A DNA stretch of 64,000 nt, from assembly GCF_036373705.1 (NCBI RefSeq), contig NW_027102714.1, positions 94,909 through 158,908 of the forward strand, in the 5' to 3' direction. Shown piece after piece: positions 11,526-23,375 of the stretch (the stretch's first letter is position 1; each line of letters starts with the position of its first letter). A model generated the notes under the pieces. That model was not told the DNA's origin, made no database searches, and saw only the letters and a program-made list of their open reading frames with translations. Origin of the DNA: Amia ocellicauda (Eukaryota; Chordata; Actinopteri; Amiiformes; Amiidae). Both the position numbers and the translations under genes were made by a program.

Positions 11526-12746
11526 CACTCACCTAAAGGATTATTAGGAACACCATACTAATACTGTGTTTTACCCCCTTTCGCCTTCAGAACTGCCTTA
11601 ATTCTACGTGGCATTGATTCAACAAGGTGCTGAAAGCATTCTTTAGAAATGTTGGCCCATATTGATAGGATAGCATCTTGCAGTTGATCGAGATTTGTGG
11701 GATGCACATCCAGGGCACGAAGCTCCCGTTCCACCACATCCCAAAGATGCTCAATTGGGTCGAGATCTGGTGACTGTGGGGGCCAGTTTAGTACAGTGAA
11801 CTCATTGTCATGTTCAAGAAACCAATTTGAAATGATTCGACCTTTGTGACATGGTGCATTATCCTGCTGGAAGTAGCCATCAGAGGATGGGTACATGGTG
11901 GTCATAAAGGGATGGACATGCTCAGAAACAATGCTCAGGTAGGCCGTGGCATTTAAACGATGCCCAATTGGCACTAAGGGGCCTAAAGTGTGCCAAGAAA
12001 ACATCCCCCACACCATTACACCACCACCACCAGCCTGCACAGTGGTAACAAGGCATGATGGATCCATGTTCTCATTCTGTTTACGCCAAATTCTGACTCT
12101 ACCATCTGAATGTCTCAACAGAAATCGAGACTCATCAGACCAGGCAACATTTTTCCAGTCTTCAACTGTCCAATTTTGGTGAGCTTGTGCAAATTGTAGC
12201 CTCTTTTTCCTATCTGTAGTGGAGATGAGTGGTACCCGGTGGGGTCTTCTGCTGTTGTAGCCCATCCGCCTCAAGGTTGTACGTGTTGTGGCTTCACAAA
12301 TGCCTTGCTGCATACCTCGGTTGTAACGAGTGGTTATTTCAGTCAAAGTTGCTCTTCTATCAGCTTGAATCAGTCGGCCCATTCTCCTCTGACCTCTAGC
12401 ATCAACAAGGCATTTTCGCCCACAGGACTGCCGCATACTGGATGTTTTTCCCTTTTCACACCATTTTTTGTAAACCCTAGAAATGGTTGTGCGTGAAAAT
12501 CCCAGTAACTGAGCAGATTGTGAAATACTCAGACCGGCCCGTCTGGCACCAACAACCATGCCACGCTCAAAATTGCTTAAATCACCTTTCTTTCCCATTC
12601 AGACATCCAGTTTGGAGTTCAGGAGATTGTCTTGACCAGGACCACACCCCTAAATGCATTGAAGCAACTGCCATGTGATTGGTTGGTTAGATAATTGCAT
12701 TAATGAGAAATTGAACAGGTGTATCTAATAATCCTTTAGGTGAGTG
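11526..12746 (-). mobile_element. Tc1/mariner transposon, intact copy, unit 2
   Basis: A 1,221-bp element with matching terminal inverted repeats, flanked by TA (11524-11525 and 12747-12748), with one full transposase frame. It sits at the same array position as in units 1 and 3, so the three are descendants of one insertion. Confidence 0.94.
11558..12598 (-). CDS. Tc1/mariner transposase (DD36E)
   Basis: A 346-residue transposase that would bind the terminal inverted repeats and catalyse cut-and-paste transposition into TA sites. The N-terminal region (about residues 8-110) has paired helix-turn-helix character typical of Tc1 transposases. The catalytic residues are D155 (in WSDESRF), D246 (in QQDNAPCH) and E283 (in DPIEHLW). 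The second Asp and the Glu are separated by 36 residues, not the 34 of classical Tc1. This fits the DD36E group described in animals as Incomer (IC); that name is from family knowledge. The frame is uninterrupted and starts at the first ATG. It could encode active enzyme. Confidence 0.94.
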   Translation of the reverse strand: MGKKGDLSNFERGMVVGARRAGLSISQSAQLLGFSRTTISRVYKKWCEKGKTSSMRQSCGRKCLVDARGQRRMGRLIQADRRATLTEITTRYNRGMQQGICEATTRTTLRRMGYNSRRPHRVPLISTTDRKKRLQFAQAHQNWTVEDWKNVAWSDESRFLLRHSDGRVRIWRKQNENMDPSCLVTTVQAGGGGVMVWGMFSWHTLGPLVPIGHRLNATAYLSIVSEHVHPFMTTMYPSSDGYFQQDNAPCHKGRIISNWFLEHDNEFTVLNWPPQSPDLDPIEHLWDVVERELRALDVHPTNLDQLQDAILSIWANISKECFQHLVESMPRRIKAVLKAKGGKTQY

Positions 12747-13680
12747 TATTTGCTTTTGGTGAACAGGTAGAATTGGCCATTATCTGAAAAAAACATGCAC
12801 TCACCTAGTTATTCACAGTTTAAACAGCGCCAGTGAATATTGGGTTTTAATGTTACAGGAGTGACGATGAAGTTATTGCGTTTAGTTGCTTTAAATAACT
12901 ACAGTGGTTTGTGGATAACAGGAATATGTGCACATACAGAAAAGTGAAAAGTAACGCTGGGTAAGTACACAATCAAATCAAGTTTCACGAAAGATGATAT
13001 GCTTCAGATACAACTTAATAGTAAAAATGCATTATGGTAAAGAGTTAATAGCTTTGTTGATAACCTCAACGTATGCTAATCAGTCTCTGTTTCGTGTTTA
13101 TTATCATAATAATTGTAATTATTATTAGTAGTAGTAGTATTCTACAATAAAACTTGCATAAGTTCGAATTGTGCCGATATGTTTTCTGCACAAGGAAAAG
13201 TATATATATTATTAAGTTACACAAGCATTGTAAAGAAACCAACAACATATAGGCACCTGGGTGTGTTCTTCCTACTTGGATAAGTAGGTTAGCCGGCTAA
13301 GTTTCAGGATAACTTGGCATTAACTCGGGATTTTCCATTCTCCGTAGCGAGTTTAAAGTTCAGCCAGCTATGTTTCCAGAGCAGCATGTCCAGCATCTCA
13401 AACCTGCTCCCTGTCAGGTTAACTTGAAGTTAGATGGCTAACAATCTGACTGTATTTCATCTGCCCAGTTAAATGACAGCTGACTGTGTCCCCCAACAAT
13501 GACGGCGGCGTTCCTAACAGATCCAGTAGTGATCCAGACCCAGTAGCTTTTCTGCGAGGAATAATTCATAGAGATTATAGATTTAAATTATACAGATTAA
13601 TTATTTGAGCGTTACAGGTTCGGTCGGAAAGGAATGATTTACGTAGCCGATTAATTAGGACCGCACATCAGTCATTCCGC

Positions 13681-16086
13681 CCTGGGCCGGCCCTGACCAA
13701 TTTGATGCCCTAGGCAAGATTTTAGCTGGTGCCCCTGGCATCGCAGCCAATTCCACCACCGATCATTGTGTTCATACACTCACACAGAAACTGCATAGCT
13801 TCATGTCTTAGATTTTCTTTATTTTTGAAACAATAAAAAACCACACAAAATAAAAACAGTATGCAAGAAACAAGTGACAAAACGAATTATGAATACAATA
13901 TAAATTAGTATTGCACGAAAAAACTATATTACCGACACCATAGTGCAAGATGCATAATGTAGCAGTGTTCTACAGCCTTACCGCCTTGCCTTTCTTGCAG
14001 CAAACAAGTGACATAAAACGAATTATAAATAAGTGGATGTTTCCTGCAGCACACTTGAAAGAAAAAGTACATTTCTCAAAATTATGTTATAGGTAATGGA
14101 GGTTGATGAAAGAGTTAAATAGCTGATCGATCAAAAGGTGTGATCGTTGTGGGGCATCGGTAAGAATGCACAATTCTCATTCATTCCAAACAGTGTCCCT
14201 TTATTGCATCACTAGCAATGGGCGTTAGCCTATTTTGGTATTTGTTTTGTGTGTTTTTTATTGCTTCTTGTTTTGTTTTATTTATTCACTTTCCACTGTC
14301 AGCTCTCTGCATTCCTTTCCCATCTCTCACTTCTTGATCCTCTGCAATCCGCCTTCCAAACACCGCTCACACCACTGAGACTGCTCTCCTGGCAGTCACT
14401 GACTCCCTCAACTGTGCTCGGGCAGCCTCCCTCTCCTCAATCCTCATCCTCCTTGGTCTCTCCGCAACATTTGACACCGTCGATCACTCCATCCTCCTCT
14501 CCTGCCTCGCTGACCTTGGAATCTCTGGGACTGCTCTCACTTGTTTCTCCTCCTACCTCAACGACCGGACCTATCAAGTGGCGAGGTTCCTCATCCACCC
14601 CTCAACCTCTCCTCACAGGCATAACCCCCGGGTTTAGCTATCCTCCCGATGGTTCACACTTCGGTAGCTACCTTTTTTACTTTCATGGGGCCCTGAAATC
14701 CTCGCTGCGCCCCTGGTCATGAAAGCTGTAATGTCTGGTATCAAAATACATTACTGGCTTTCGGCTTACACACGTCATTTCAACCCACTTGCTCAAGCAG
14801 ACCGAGTAAACGTTTACTCGAGGTATACGGTCACACAGAAGGAGCATCCCAAAAACACCAGTAAATGGCGTAGAAATTTTGAAAACATGCACAATTTTCC
14901 ACGATCTAAGCCCACAGTTTACGTGCAAAATCTAACGTCTGAGATGATGGTATCCATGTAACATTCCCGAAATGGACGCATTTTAAAAGTGCAAGGTAAC
15001 GGTCTGGTCCATTTATTGTGGGTTTCAAGGTAAAGTACATTGCTGATGGACGTTTCATGGTTAATGCGGATCAGTGGTTTCCTTTATCATTATGCTCTCT
15101 AAATTGTTGTGGGTCTGTTGTACACTGTTCAGTACTGTACATCGTGTTTTAATCCTAACTTGATAAAACACTTCGATTCATGGCTTTGTAGCCCCACCAG
15201 TGACGTAAAAAACCACTCGGTAAGATCATTAAAACAAAGTATTAAACAAGGCGCAATGCACAAGACAGTCCTTTGCCCTGTGCAGTGCTGCGGGTAAACA
15301 ACTCGTCTCTAGTGCAATAAACTAAGACCATGTAAACCCGAGAGGGAGAGGGGCATTTAATCTGTGACTCGAGCATATTGTCTCCAGTGAGGTCAATACA
15401 CGCGTCAGGGATATGTATGCTAAATGTAATGTAAATATGATGGATATAATGTATATTGTGGTGGAGTTTATAAAGATAATGTCAGGGGAACTTTAGTGAT
15501 GTTCTGTGTTTTCTAAATTCCAAGCAGTGGGACTTTAAGTCATAACTTTGTGAGGAATTTACATGTCTTTATAAATTATATATCATTATAAAGTAATAAT
15601 CCAGCTCACTTTGCTAGCTAGCCTACTGCCAGTTGCCATCCAAATGATGATAATGATCAGCTAGTAGTTAAGTACTGCAGTAGTTTGCCAGTTGTCAGCT
15701 AATGATTTTTCATAGTATTGTATTATTTAAATTCAGTTTTTTGTGCACTATAGTATTTTCAGTATTGAGTATTTTTGGTGTGGATGTTATTTTACCTAAA
15801 CAGTTTATTAGTTATTGCTCTGATTTCAATATGCATAGTGCACTATTTACATTTGTATTGATTATTACATCAATTTCTTCAACAAGTACAGTGTATGTTA
15901 AAGTGCAATACATGTTCTGTGATGTGCATTATTTAAATGTTTGTGTTTATTTTAGTTTTAACTAAACATTCTCTATACGCCATAAACATGGGCACCACTA
16001 AAATGTTTTTCATCGAGAGGGGGGATGGTTCTGGGGCTACTATCAAATCTCGCATATGGCCCCCAAATGGCTAGGGCCGGCTCTGG
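13681..16086. mobile_element. DNA-transposon-like segment with nested LINE fragment, unit 2
   Basis: Array copy of the segment at 4680-7080, same ends and same internal deletion. Confidence 0.58.
14292..14619 (+). pseudogene. LINE reverse-transcriptase fragment, unit 2
   Basis: Array copy of the RT fragment at 5291-5612, with the same block order (HTTETALL, TFDTVDH, FSSYLNDRT) and a frame change after the first block. Confidence 0.75.
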
Positions 16087-16916
16087 ACATCACACATTAC
16101 ATAGGATGGGACTGACGTTGGATGCGACTTTTCGTGACTTAAATCAAGTAACAAGTTACTAGTACACACATAGCCTCTAAGTGTACTGAGTAATGATACT
16201 CTCTCTTTCGTTCATTCGTTCCTTAGTATAATTACCTTTAGTAGTAGTAGTACTGGCCACTACTCGGAAGGTAGCGATGCGCACCAGCTTTCTCATAGTT
16301 TTGTGTTTTAGATAATGGTTCAATACGGACTCAATCCCCTTTCATGGACATGGCAGGGAACTTGCAGTTAGAACTAAGGAGTCTAATAAGACTTGGTGGT
16401 ACGCAGAACTGAAGTGCCAAGTGACAGGCTATCACTTTCATTGCACACCGCATTGTCTTCTCGCAGGGAGCGAATTGGGGAAATGTTGGATTTACGGCAT
16501 CATGTAGAAAGACTGAATGGTTTAGTTACAGAAAAAGATAAAAAAAAGATAGTGACCTTTCTTACTAGCTGAACTAACCTGCATAAAATTAAGAAGATAC
16601 AGACATTTTCATGCAATTATTTCAAGTTACAGTCTGCTGCTCAGACACAGTTTGGCGCACAGATGCAACTATCATCAACTCAATTATAAACATATATCTA
16701 GAGAGACAGAGAGACAGACATGGACTACATATCGTGCACATTGTATGAAATCATGCTGGTATATGTAGGCTTGTAGATGATTGTTAAGAGGCCTATTTGG
16801 AAACATACGAAATGAGATATTACCATAATGAAGTCATGATACATGAAGGAAATGTTTTTCATGTTGGCAAAAGTACCCTGTCAAAATGAAAATGAATGAG
16901 AGAAGACTAAAACAAA

Positions 16917-16968
16917 GGGCTCGTCCGGGATTTGAACCCTTTGAATCATACCCCTAGACCAACGAGCC
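16917..16968 (-). pseudogene. tRNA-Pro lacking the anticodon arm, unit 2
   Basis: Array copy of the 52-nt relic at 7911-7962. Confidence 0.85.
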
Positions 16969-17686
16969 ACATAGCACAGGTTTCTGTGAAAACTAGTTAA
17001 CATCGGTGCCACGTAGAGAGTTGTGCGCTCCTCTATTTGAACACTTTCTCCTTCAAACATTGCATGAGTGTCTGACTGCCGCCATCTAGCGGTGCTGACT
17101 GACCGATGGCTCGGGTATCTTGGATGTTGTTAAATGACATAACTGTCCGCCCAAGACACTGATGAACAAGGGTCATAGTTTTCCCTTGTAATAATAACAA
17201 CAATAGTAATTGGAGTGAATGGAAGTGGCATTTCTATTTCACTTTACTTTAGCCGTCATCGTCGCCAACATTGTTGTTGGTGAGCATGGAGAGGAGTGTA
17301 TTAGCTTTTAAAGTATATTCAAGCAATGAACACGTCAAATAAATGTAATACCGAATACTTTTGCACGCAAGTGCACATGTATGTTACAGCGCTACTGGGA
17401 GCACGGCCCACGTCAAGCAAGAGGGCGCAGTAAAGGTCTGCGAGTCAAGTGTGATGTGGGTATCCTGCAGCAGGGAGAGGAACCTTTGTTTTTCTACAGA
17501 CGAAGCTGGTGCTGTGGGATACTAGTGTAAGGCCATTTATTCGTCAACGGTTCGCAACGGTTCACCAGAAGTGTGTTAGTGAAAACAGCGGTAAGTGCAG
17601 GCTTAGTAGGGTCGCAATAGCTTGAATGGTGTCGAACTCCCCCGAAGCATCACAAGTGTGATGGCGGAAGCCTAGAAAGAAAACGT

Positions 17687-17758
17687 TGCGTTGGCCGGGA
17701 ATCGAACCCGGGTCAACTGCTTGGAAGGCAGCTATGCTCACCACTATACCACCAACGC
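17687..17758 (-). tRNA. tRNA-Gly (anticodon UCC), unit 2
   Basis: Array copy identical to the unit 1 gene, with intact A and B boxes. Confidence 0.96.
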
Positions 17759-18297
17759 CCAGAAAGTCTCTCATTCCATGACTTTTGATGCATTTCAGAT
17801 CATTCATCTGACTAGATACATGCGAATAATCACAGCCTACAGTGTAAAGCTTCTGATTACAGACAGGGCGTGTTGAGTGTGCTAAGTAACTTGCTAAATT
17901 CACTAACAAACAGTCGCTGCTCTTACTACAAAACAGGTGCAAGATATATCATTCTTAGCTAAACAAACCACGTAAACAATCAATGTAACTCTTAACTAAA
18001 CTAGGAAACGCGAGAGAAAAAGGCGATACTTAGCTGCGGCGACTTGAGCGACTTCTCAGCTGGCTTGCCCGAGTGTCCAGATGCATATGTGGAAATACTT
18101 CTATACAATCCATGAACATAGATTCTCGATAGATGAATACTGTTTATTTAAAGGTCAGTTTTTATTTAGCGCATAGTTTATTGAATTTACCCACCAAGGT
18201 GGAACACGGACAATGATGTATTTGATTGACAGTGTAACTTGGACTGTTGGAGTAACTTGGACACCCATTGGAATGGAAAAACAAACTCGAGAGAAAA

Positions 18298-18325
18298 GTG
18301 TGTGTGTGTGTGTGTGTGTGTGTGT
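18298..18325 (+). repeat. (GT)14 microsatellite, unit 3
   Basis: Fourteen GT repeats, the same length as in unit 2. Confidence 0.95.
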
Positions 18326-18783
18326 CACCTGCTGGTAGTGATGCATTTACATAACCTACAGACTATTTGGGCTGATTGTTCCTGGTGTATTAATGAAACT
18401 TTTCAAAGCGGTGGCTTACGTAGATGACATCACAGTCATTGTTAAGAATGGCAAGGATGTACCTTACCTTAAATGACTGTCAGAAATGAATTGAGTTTCT
18501 TCAGTGGTTAATGGCTTTTACTGGGGGAACTAGGTAGAAAGCAAGCCACTGTCTCTAGCCACATTTTGGACAAATGGACAAAACTAGATGGATTTAAAAA
18601 TAGACGGATAGACAGTCGGATGGCGTCTGTCTACAATATTTTAAATGATAATAGTATATGTAGTATATGCATGTGCATTATAAACTAATCTTTACATAAA
18701 AGGGGTAATACCATAATAAAATGCTGATGAGAGGAGAAGAGATCTTATTCACTGGCCAAATACATGATTTCGACAATTGTCGT

Positions 18784-19006
18784 ACATCTTGACGGCACTT
18801 AGCTTTACTTTTCACAATGTATGACTGCACTTACTGTACTTAACTGTATACATTGGAAGTTGTAAAATGTATTATCTTGAATTGCTTTGTTTAATGTAAA
18901 TTTGAATTTGTAATGTTTGATGCCTTGTACTTAACTGTATTCTTGCACTTATGTTGCAAGTCGCCCTGCATAAGGGCGTCTGCCAAGAAATAAAAATAAT
19001 AATAAT
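18784..19006 (+). mobile_element. LINE 3'-end fragment, unit 3
   Basis: Tandem-array copy of the fragment at 621-845, with the same terminal hairpin and (AAT)n tail. Confidence 0.5.
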
Positions 19007-19047
19007 GTGTTTTATACAATGAGAAATTAAGAAAACCGTAAAAGAAA

Positions 19048-19095
19048 GGCATTTTAAACCAGGACCTCTCGCACTCTAAGAGAGAATCATATCTC
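19048..19095 (-). pseudogene. tRNA-Pro relic (anticodon-arm side), unit 3
   Basis: Array copy of the relic at 957-1004, with the same lost acceptor stem. Confidence 0.58.
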
Positions 19096-20067
19096 GAACA
19101 AACTTACATTAGTGACATCTTTACACTAGTGCCACGTAGAAAGCGGTGCGCTCCAACAGCTGGAAACTTTCTCAGTCTCAAGTTCAAGCACCTTGTGTGT
19201 GACTGCCATCTAATGTTGCTGACTAATAGCACTATTGGACTAGAGGAGCTGGGGCTGGCAGAAATTCAGCCAGGCTTTTCTACAGGCGCAAACTCAGCTG
19301 ATGCTGTGTAGGCTACTCCGTGTACGTCAATGAAAGTCTAGTGACTTCAATATACACACCCCGATGCACCCAAAGAGTGATTGTCAAAGTATGAGTGACT
19401 CGCTCCACTAGCAGCACCGACCTGCATCTCTCTGTGACACCCGGCGCCTCCGTCTGGATAAGCTGCTGGTAATGCCGAGCACGGCAGCAGATCTTGTACA
19501 GTGGAACCCTAATAATATTCCTAATAATATGGCAACATCCTGGGGGGTCGGTGTGCCGCGCCACAGTGCAGCGACCTTAGCGCATCACTAAAAGGCACCT
19601 TAGCGAGGCCTCGGAATCGCTCAAACATGAACCGAGAAATGAACATTGAATCCCATCTACTATTATTACCTAGTAGTGTTGATGTTATCTAAAGTATTTC
19701 TATACGTTTTTATTAGTGTATGAATAGTGTCGACCAGGGATCAGAAAGTGAGACAGTATTGGGTAGGCGGTAATCGAAAGCACAAGAAATACATAAAAGG
19801 GAGCTATACAGCAGGTGAATAAAACACGGATTGTGACAGTCTACTGTTAATAGCCTATAACAAGGCAGATTAAAATATAACAAACGATACGGATTCTTAA
19901 AATCAAATATAATTTCAACGTGCAGGAGACCAGACTGACTTTTATGCATCCTCTCGGGTGTAGATGCATGTTACTTAGACTAACAACGTTTGCATTCTAG
20001 GATATTAATAACACTCTCCACAGCAGGAATTATTGAGTGATATTACAGGGAATGTAGAGTAAAAGAC

Positions 20068-20139
20068 TGACCCCGACGTGATTTGAACACACAACCTTCT
20101 GATCTGGAGTCAGACGCGCTACCGTTGCGCCACGAGGTC
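20068..20139 (-). tRNA. tRNA-Trp (anticodon CCA), unit 3
   Basis: Array copy identical in sequence to the unit 1 gene. Units 4 and 5 have no counterpart because their left part is missing. Confidence 0.93.
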
Positions 20140-20527
20140 CTTAAACTTCAGTTAACACAGGACGTCAAGGAAAAATATTGGGAACTATGGTGATGTTTTG
20201 CTAGTGACCATTTAGGTTAATGAATGGGCAACTGAAGCATTGACGTGATGAAGAAGTTAAACAGAATGCTAAAGAGATAGTGACAGTGAGCATGACACAG
20301 AACACATGGCATGACGTGAATACCAAGTTAAACTTAAAGCAGAAATTACAGAAAGAAAGAAAAAAAAACGGATACTGCACATGTGTTTGGTCTTTCCTAT
20401 ATCTTTAATATGATATCTCAGTAGTTTAAATTTGATACAGAAATTATTCTGGAATCCCATGAAATGGAAAATACAGTGAATATAAAACTATATTTGCTGT
20501 ATTTATAACAAATATATTCCGCTTATA

Positions 20528-21748
20528 CACTCACCTAAAGGATTATTAGGAACACCATACTAATACTGTGTTTTACCCCCTTTCGCCTTCAGAACTGCCT
20601 TAATTCTACGTGGCATTGATTCAACAAGGTGCTGAAAGCATTCTTTAGAAATGTTGGCCCATATTGATAGGATAGCATCTTGCAGTTGATCGAGATTTGT
20701 GGGATGCACATCCAGGGCACGAAGCTCCCGTTCCACCACATCCCAAAGATGCTCAATTGGGTCGAGATCTGGTGACTGTGGGGGCCAGTTTAGTACAGTG
20801 AACTCATTGTCATGTTCAAGAAACCAATTTGAAATGATTCGACCTTTGTGACATGGTGCATTATCCTGCTGGAAGTAGCCATCAGAGGATGGGTACATGG
20901 TGGTCATAAAGGGATGGACATGCTCAGAAACAATGCTCAGGTAGGCCGTGGCATTTAAACGATGCCCAATTGGCACTAAGGGGCCTAAAGTGTGCCAAGA
21001 AAACATCCCCCACACCATTACACCACCACCACCAGCCTGCACAGTGGTAACAAGGCATGATGGATCCATGTTCTCATTCTGTTTACGCCAAATTCTGACT
21101 CTACCATCTGAATGTCTCAACAGAAATCGAGACTCATCAGACCAGGCAACATTTTTCCAGTCTTCAACTGTCCAATTTTGGTGAGCTTGTGCAAATTGTA
21201 GCCTCTTTTTCCTATCTGTAGTGGAGATGAGTGGTACCCGGTGGGGTCTTCTGCTGTTGTAGCCCATCCGCCTCAAGGTTGTACGTGTTGTGGCTTCACA
21301 AATGCCTTGCTGCATACCTCGGTTGTAACGAGTGTTTATTTCAGTCAAAGTTGCTCTTCTATCAGCTTGAATCAGTCGGCCCATTCTCCTCTGACCTCTA
21401 GCATCAACAAGGCATTTTCGCCCACAGGACTGCTGCATACTGGATGTTTTTCCCTTTTCACACCATTTTTTGTAAACCCTAGAAATGGTTGTGCGTGAAA
21501 ATCCCAGTAACTGAGCAGATTGTGAAATACTCAGACCGGCCCGTCTGGCACCAACAACCATGCCACGCTCAAAATTGCTTAAATCACCTTTCTTTCCCAT
21601 TCAGACATCCAGTTTGGAGTTCAGGAGATTGTCTTGACCAGGACCACACCCCTAAATGCATTGAAGCAACTGCCATGTGATTGGTTGGTTAGATAATTGC
21701 ATTAATGAGAAATTGAACAGGTGTATCTAATAATCCTTTAGGTGAGTG
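20528..21748 (-). mobile_element. Tc1/mariner transposon, intact copy, unit 3
   Basis: A 1,221-bp array copy with the same terminal repeats and flanking TA dinucleotides, and an open transposase frame. Confidence 0.94.
20560..21600 (-). CDS. Tc1/mariner transposase (DD36E)
   Basis: A 346-residue protein equivalent to the unit 2 transposase. Only two residues differ: R56 is Q and T89 is N. The helix-turn-helix region and the D155/D246/E283 triad with the 36-residue spacing are intact. Because both full-length frames lie within array copies of one insertion, their integrity may reflect recent homogenisation and not recent transposition. Confidence 0.94.
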   Translation of the reverse strand: MGKKGDLSNFERGMVVGARRAGLSISQSAQLLGFSRTTISRVYKKWCEKGKTSSMQQSCGRKCLVDARGQRRMGRLIQADRRATLTEINTRYNRGMQQGICEATTRTTLRRMGYNSRRPHRVPLISTTDRKKRLQFAQAHQNWTVEDWKNVAWSDESRFLLRHSDGRVRIWRKQNENMDPSCLVTTVQAGGGGVMVWGMFSWHTLGPLVPIGHRLNATAYLSIVSEHVHPFMTTMYPSSDGYFQQDNAPCHKGRIISNWFLEHDNEFTVLNWPPQSPDLDPIEHLWDVVERELRALDVHPTNLDQLQDAILSIWANISKECFQHLVESMPRRIKAVLKAKGGKTQY

Positions 21749-23375
21749 TATTTGCCTTTACTAATATTGTATTTTATTTTACAATAGGTTTAATATAATA
21801 AGGTCCAAATAATAAATGTACATATTTGCACATGCTTGCTTTTGGTGAACAGGTAGAATTGGCCATTGTCTGAAAAAACATGCACTCACCTAGTTATTCA
21901 CAGTTTAAACAGCGCCAGTGAATATTGGGTTTTAATGTTACAAGAGTGACGATGAAGTTATTGCGTTTAGTTGCTTTAAATAACTACAGTGGTTTGTGGA
22001 TAACAGGAATATGTGCACATACAGAAAAGTTAAAAGTAACGCTGGGTAAGTACATAATCAAATCAAGTTTCACGAAAGATGATATGCTTCAGATACAACT
22101 TAATAGTAAAAATGCATTATGGTAAAGAGTTAATAGCTTTGTTGATAACCTCAACGTATGCTAATCAGTCTCTGTTTCGTGTTTATTATCATAATAATTG
22201 TAATTATTATTAGTAGTAGTAGTATTCTACAATAAAACTTGCATAAGTTCGAATTGTGCCGATATGTTTTCTGTACAAGGAGAAGTATATATATTATTAA
22301 GTTACACAAGCATTGTAAAGAAACCAACAACATATTGGCACCTGGGTGTGTTCTTCCTACTTGGATAAGTAGGTTAGCCGGCTAAGTTTCAGGATAACTT
22401 GGCATTAACTCGGGATTTTCCATTCTCCGTAGCGAGTTTAAAGTTCAGCCAGCTATGTTTCCAGAGCAGCATGTCCAGCATCTCAAACCTGCTCCCTGTC
22501 AGGTTAACTTGAAGTTAGATGGCTAACAATCTGACTGTATTTCATCTGCCCAGTTAAATGACAGCTGACTGTGTCCCCCAACAATGACGGCGCCGTTCCT
22601 AACAGATCCAGTAGTGATCCAGACCCAGTAGCTTTTCTGCGAGGAATAATTCATAGAGATTATAGATTTAAATTATACAGATTATTTATTTGAGCGTTAC
22701 AGGTTCGGTCGGAAAGGAATGATTTACGTAGCCGATTAATTAGGACCGCACATCAGTCATTCCGCCCTGGGCCGGCCCTGACCAATTTGATGCCCTAGGC
22801 AAGATTTTAGCTGGTCCCCTTGCATCGCAGCCAATTCCACCACCGATCATTGTGTTCATACACTTACACAGAAACTGCATAGCTTCATGTCTTAGATTTT
22901 CTTTATTTTTGAAACAAGAAAAAAACACACAAAATAAAAACAGTATGCAAGAAACAAGTGAAAAAACGAATTATGAATACAATATAAATAAGTATTGCAC
23001 GAAAAAACTATATTACCGACACCATAGTGCAAGATGCATAATGTAGCAGTGTTCTACAGCCTTACCGCCTTGCCTTTCTTGCAGCAAACAAGTGACATAA
23101 AACGAATTATAAATAAGTGGATGTTTCCTGCAGCACACTTGAAAGAAAAGGTATATTTCTCAGAATTATGTTATAGGTAATGGAGGTTGATGAAAGAGTT
23201 AAATAGCTGATCGATCAAAAGGTGTGATCGTTGTGGGGCATCGGTAAGAATGCACAATTCTCATTCATTCCAAACAGTGTCCCTTTACTGCATCACTAGC
23301 AATGGGCGTTAGCCTATTTTGGTATTTGTTTTGTGTGTTTTTTATTGCTTTTTGTTTTGTTTTATTAATTCACTT

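Larger units (their letters stand above)
9212..18213. repeat. Tandem array unit 2
   Basis: Near-identical to unit 1 over its full 9,002 bp, with scattered substitutions and a few indels. An 84-bp segment present in units 1 and 3 just after the Tc1 element is missing near 12750, with TTGC at both breakpoints in the other copies. The remaining stretches between the listed tRNA genes and transposons show no gene to me. Confidence 0.95.
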
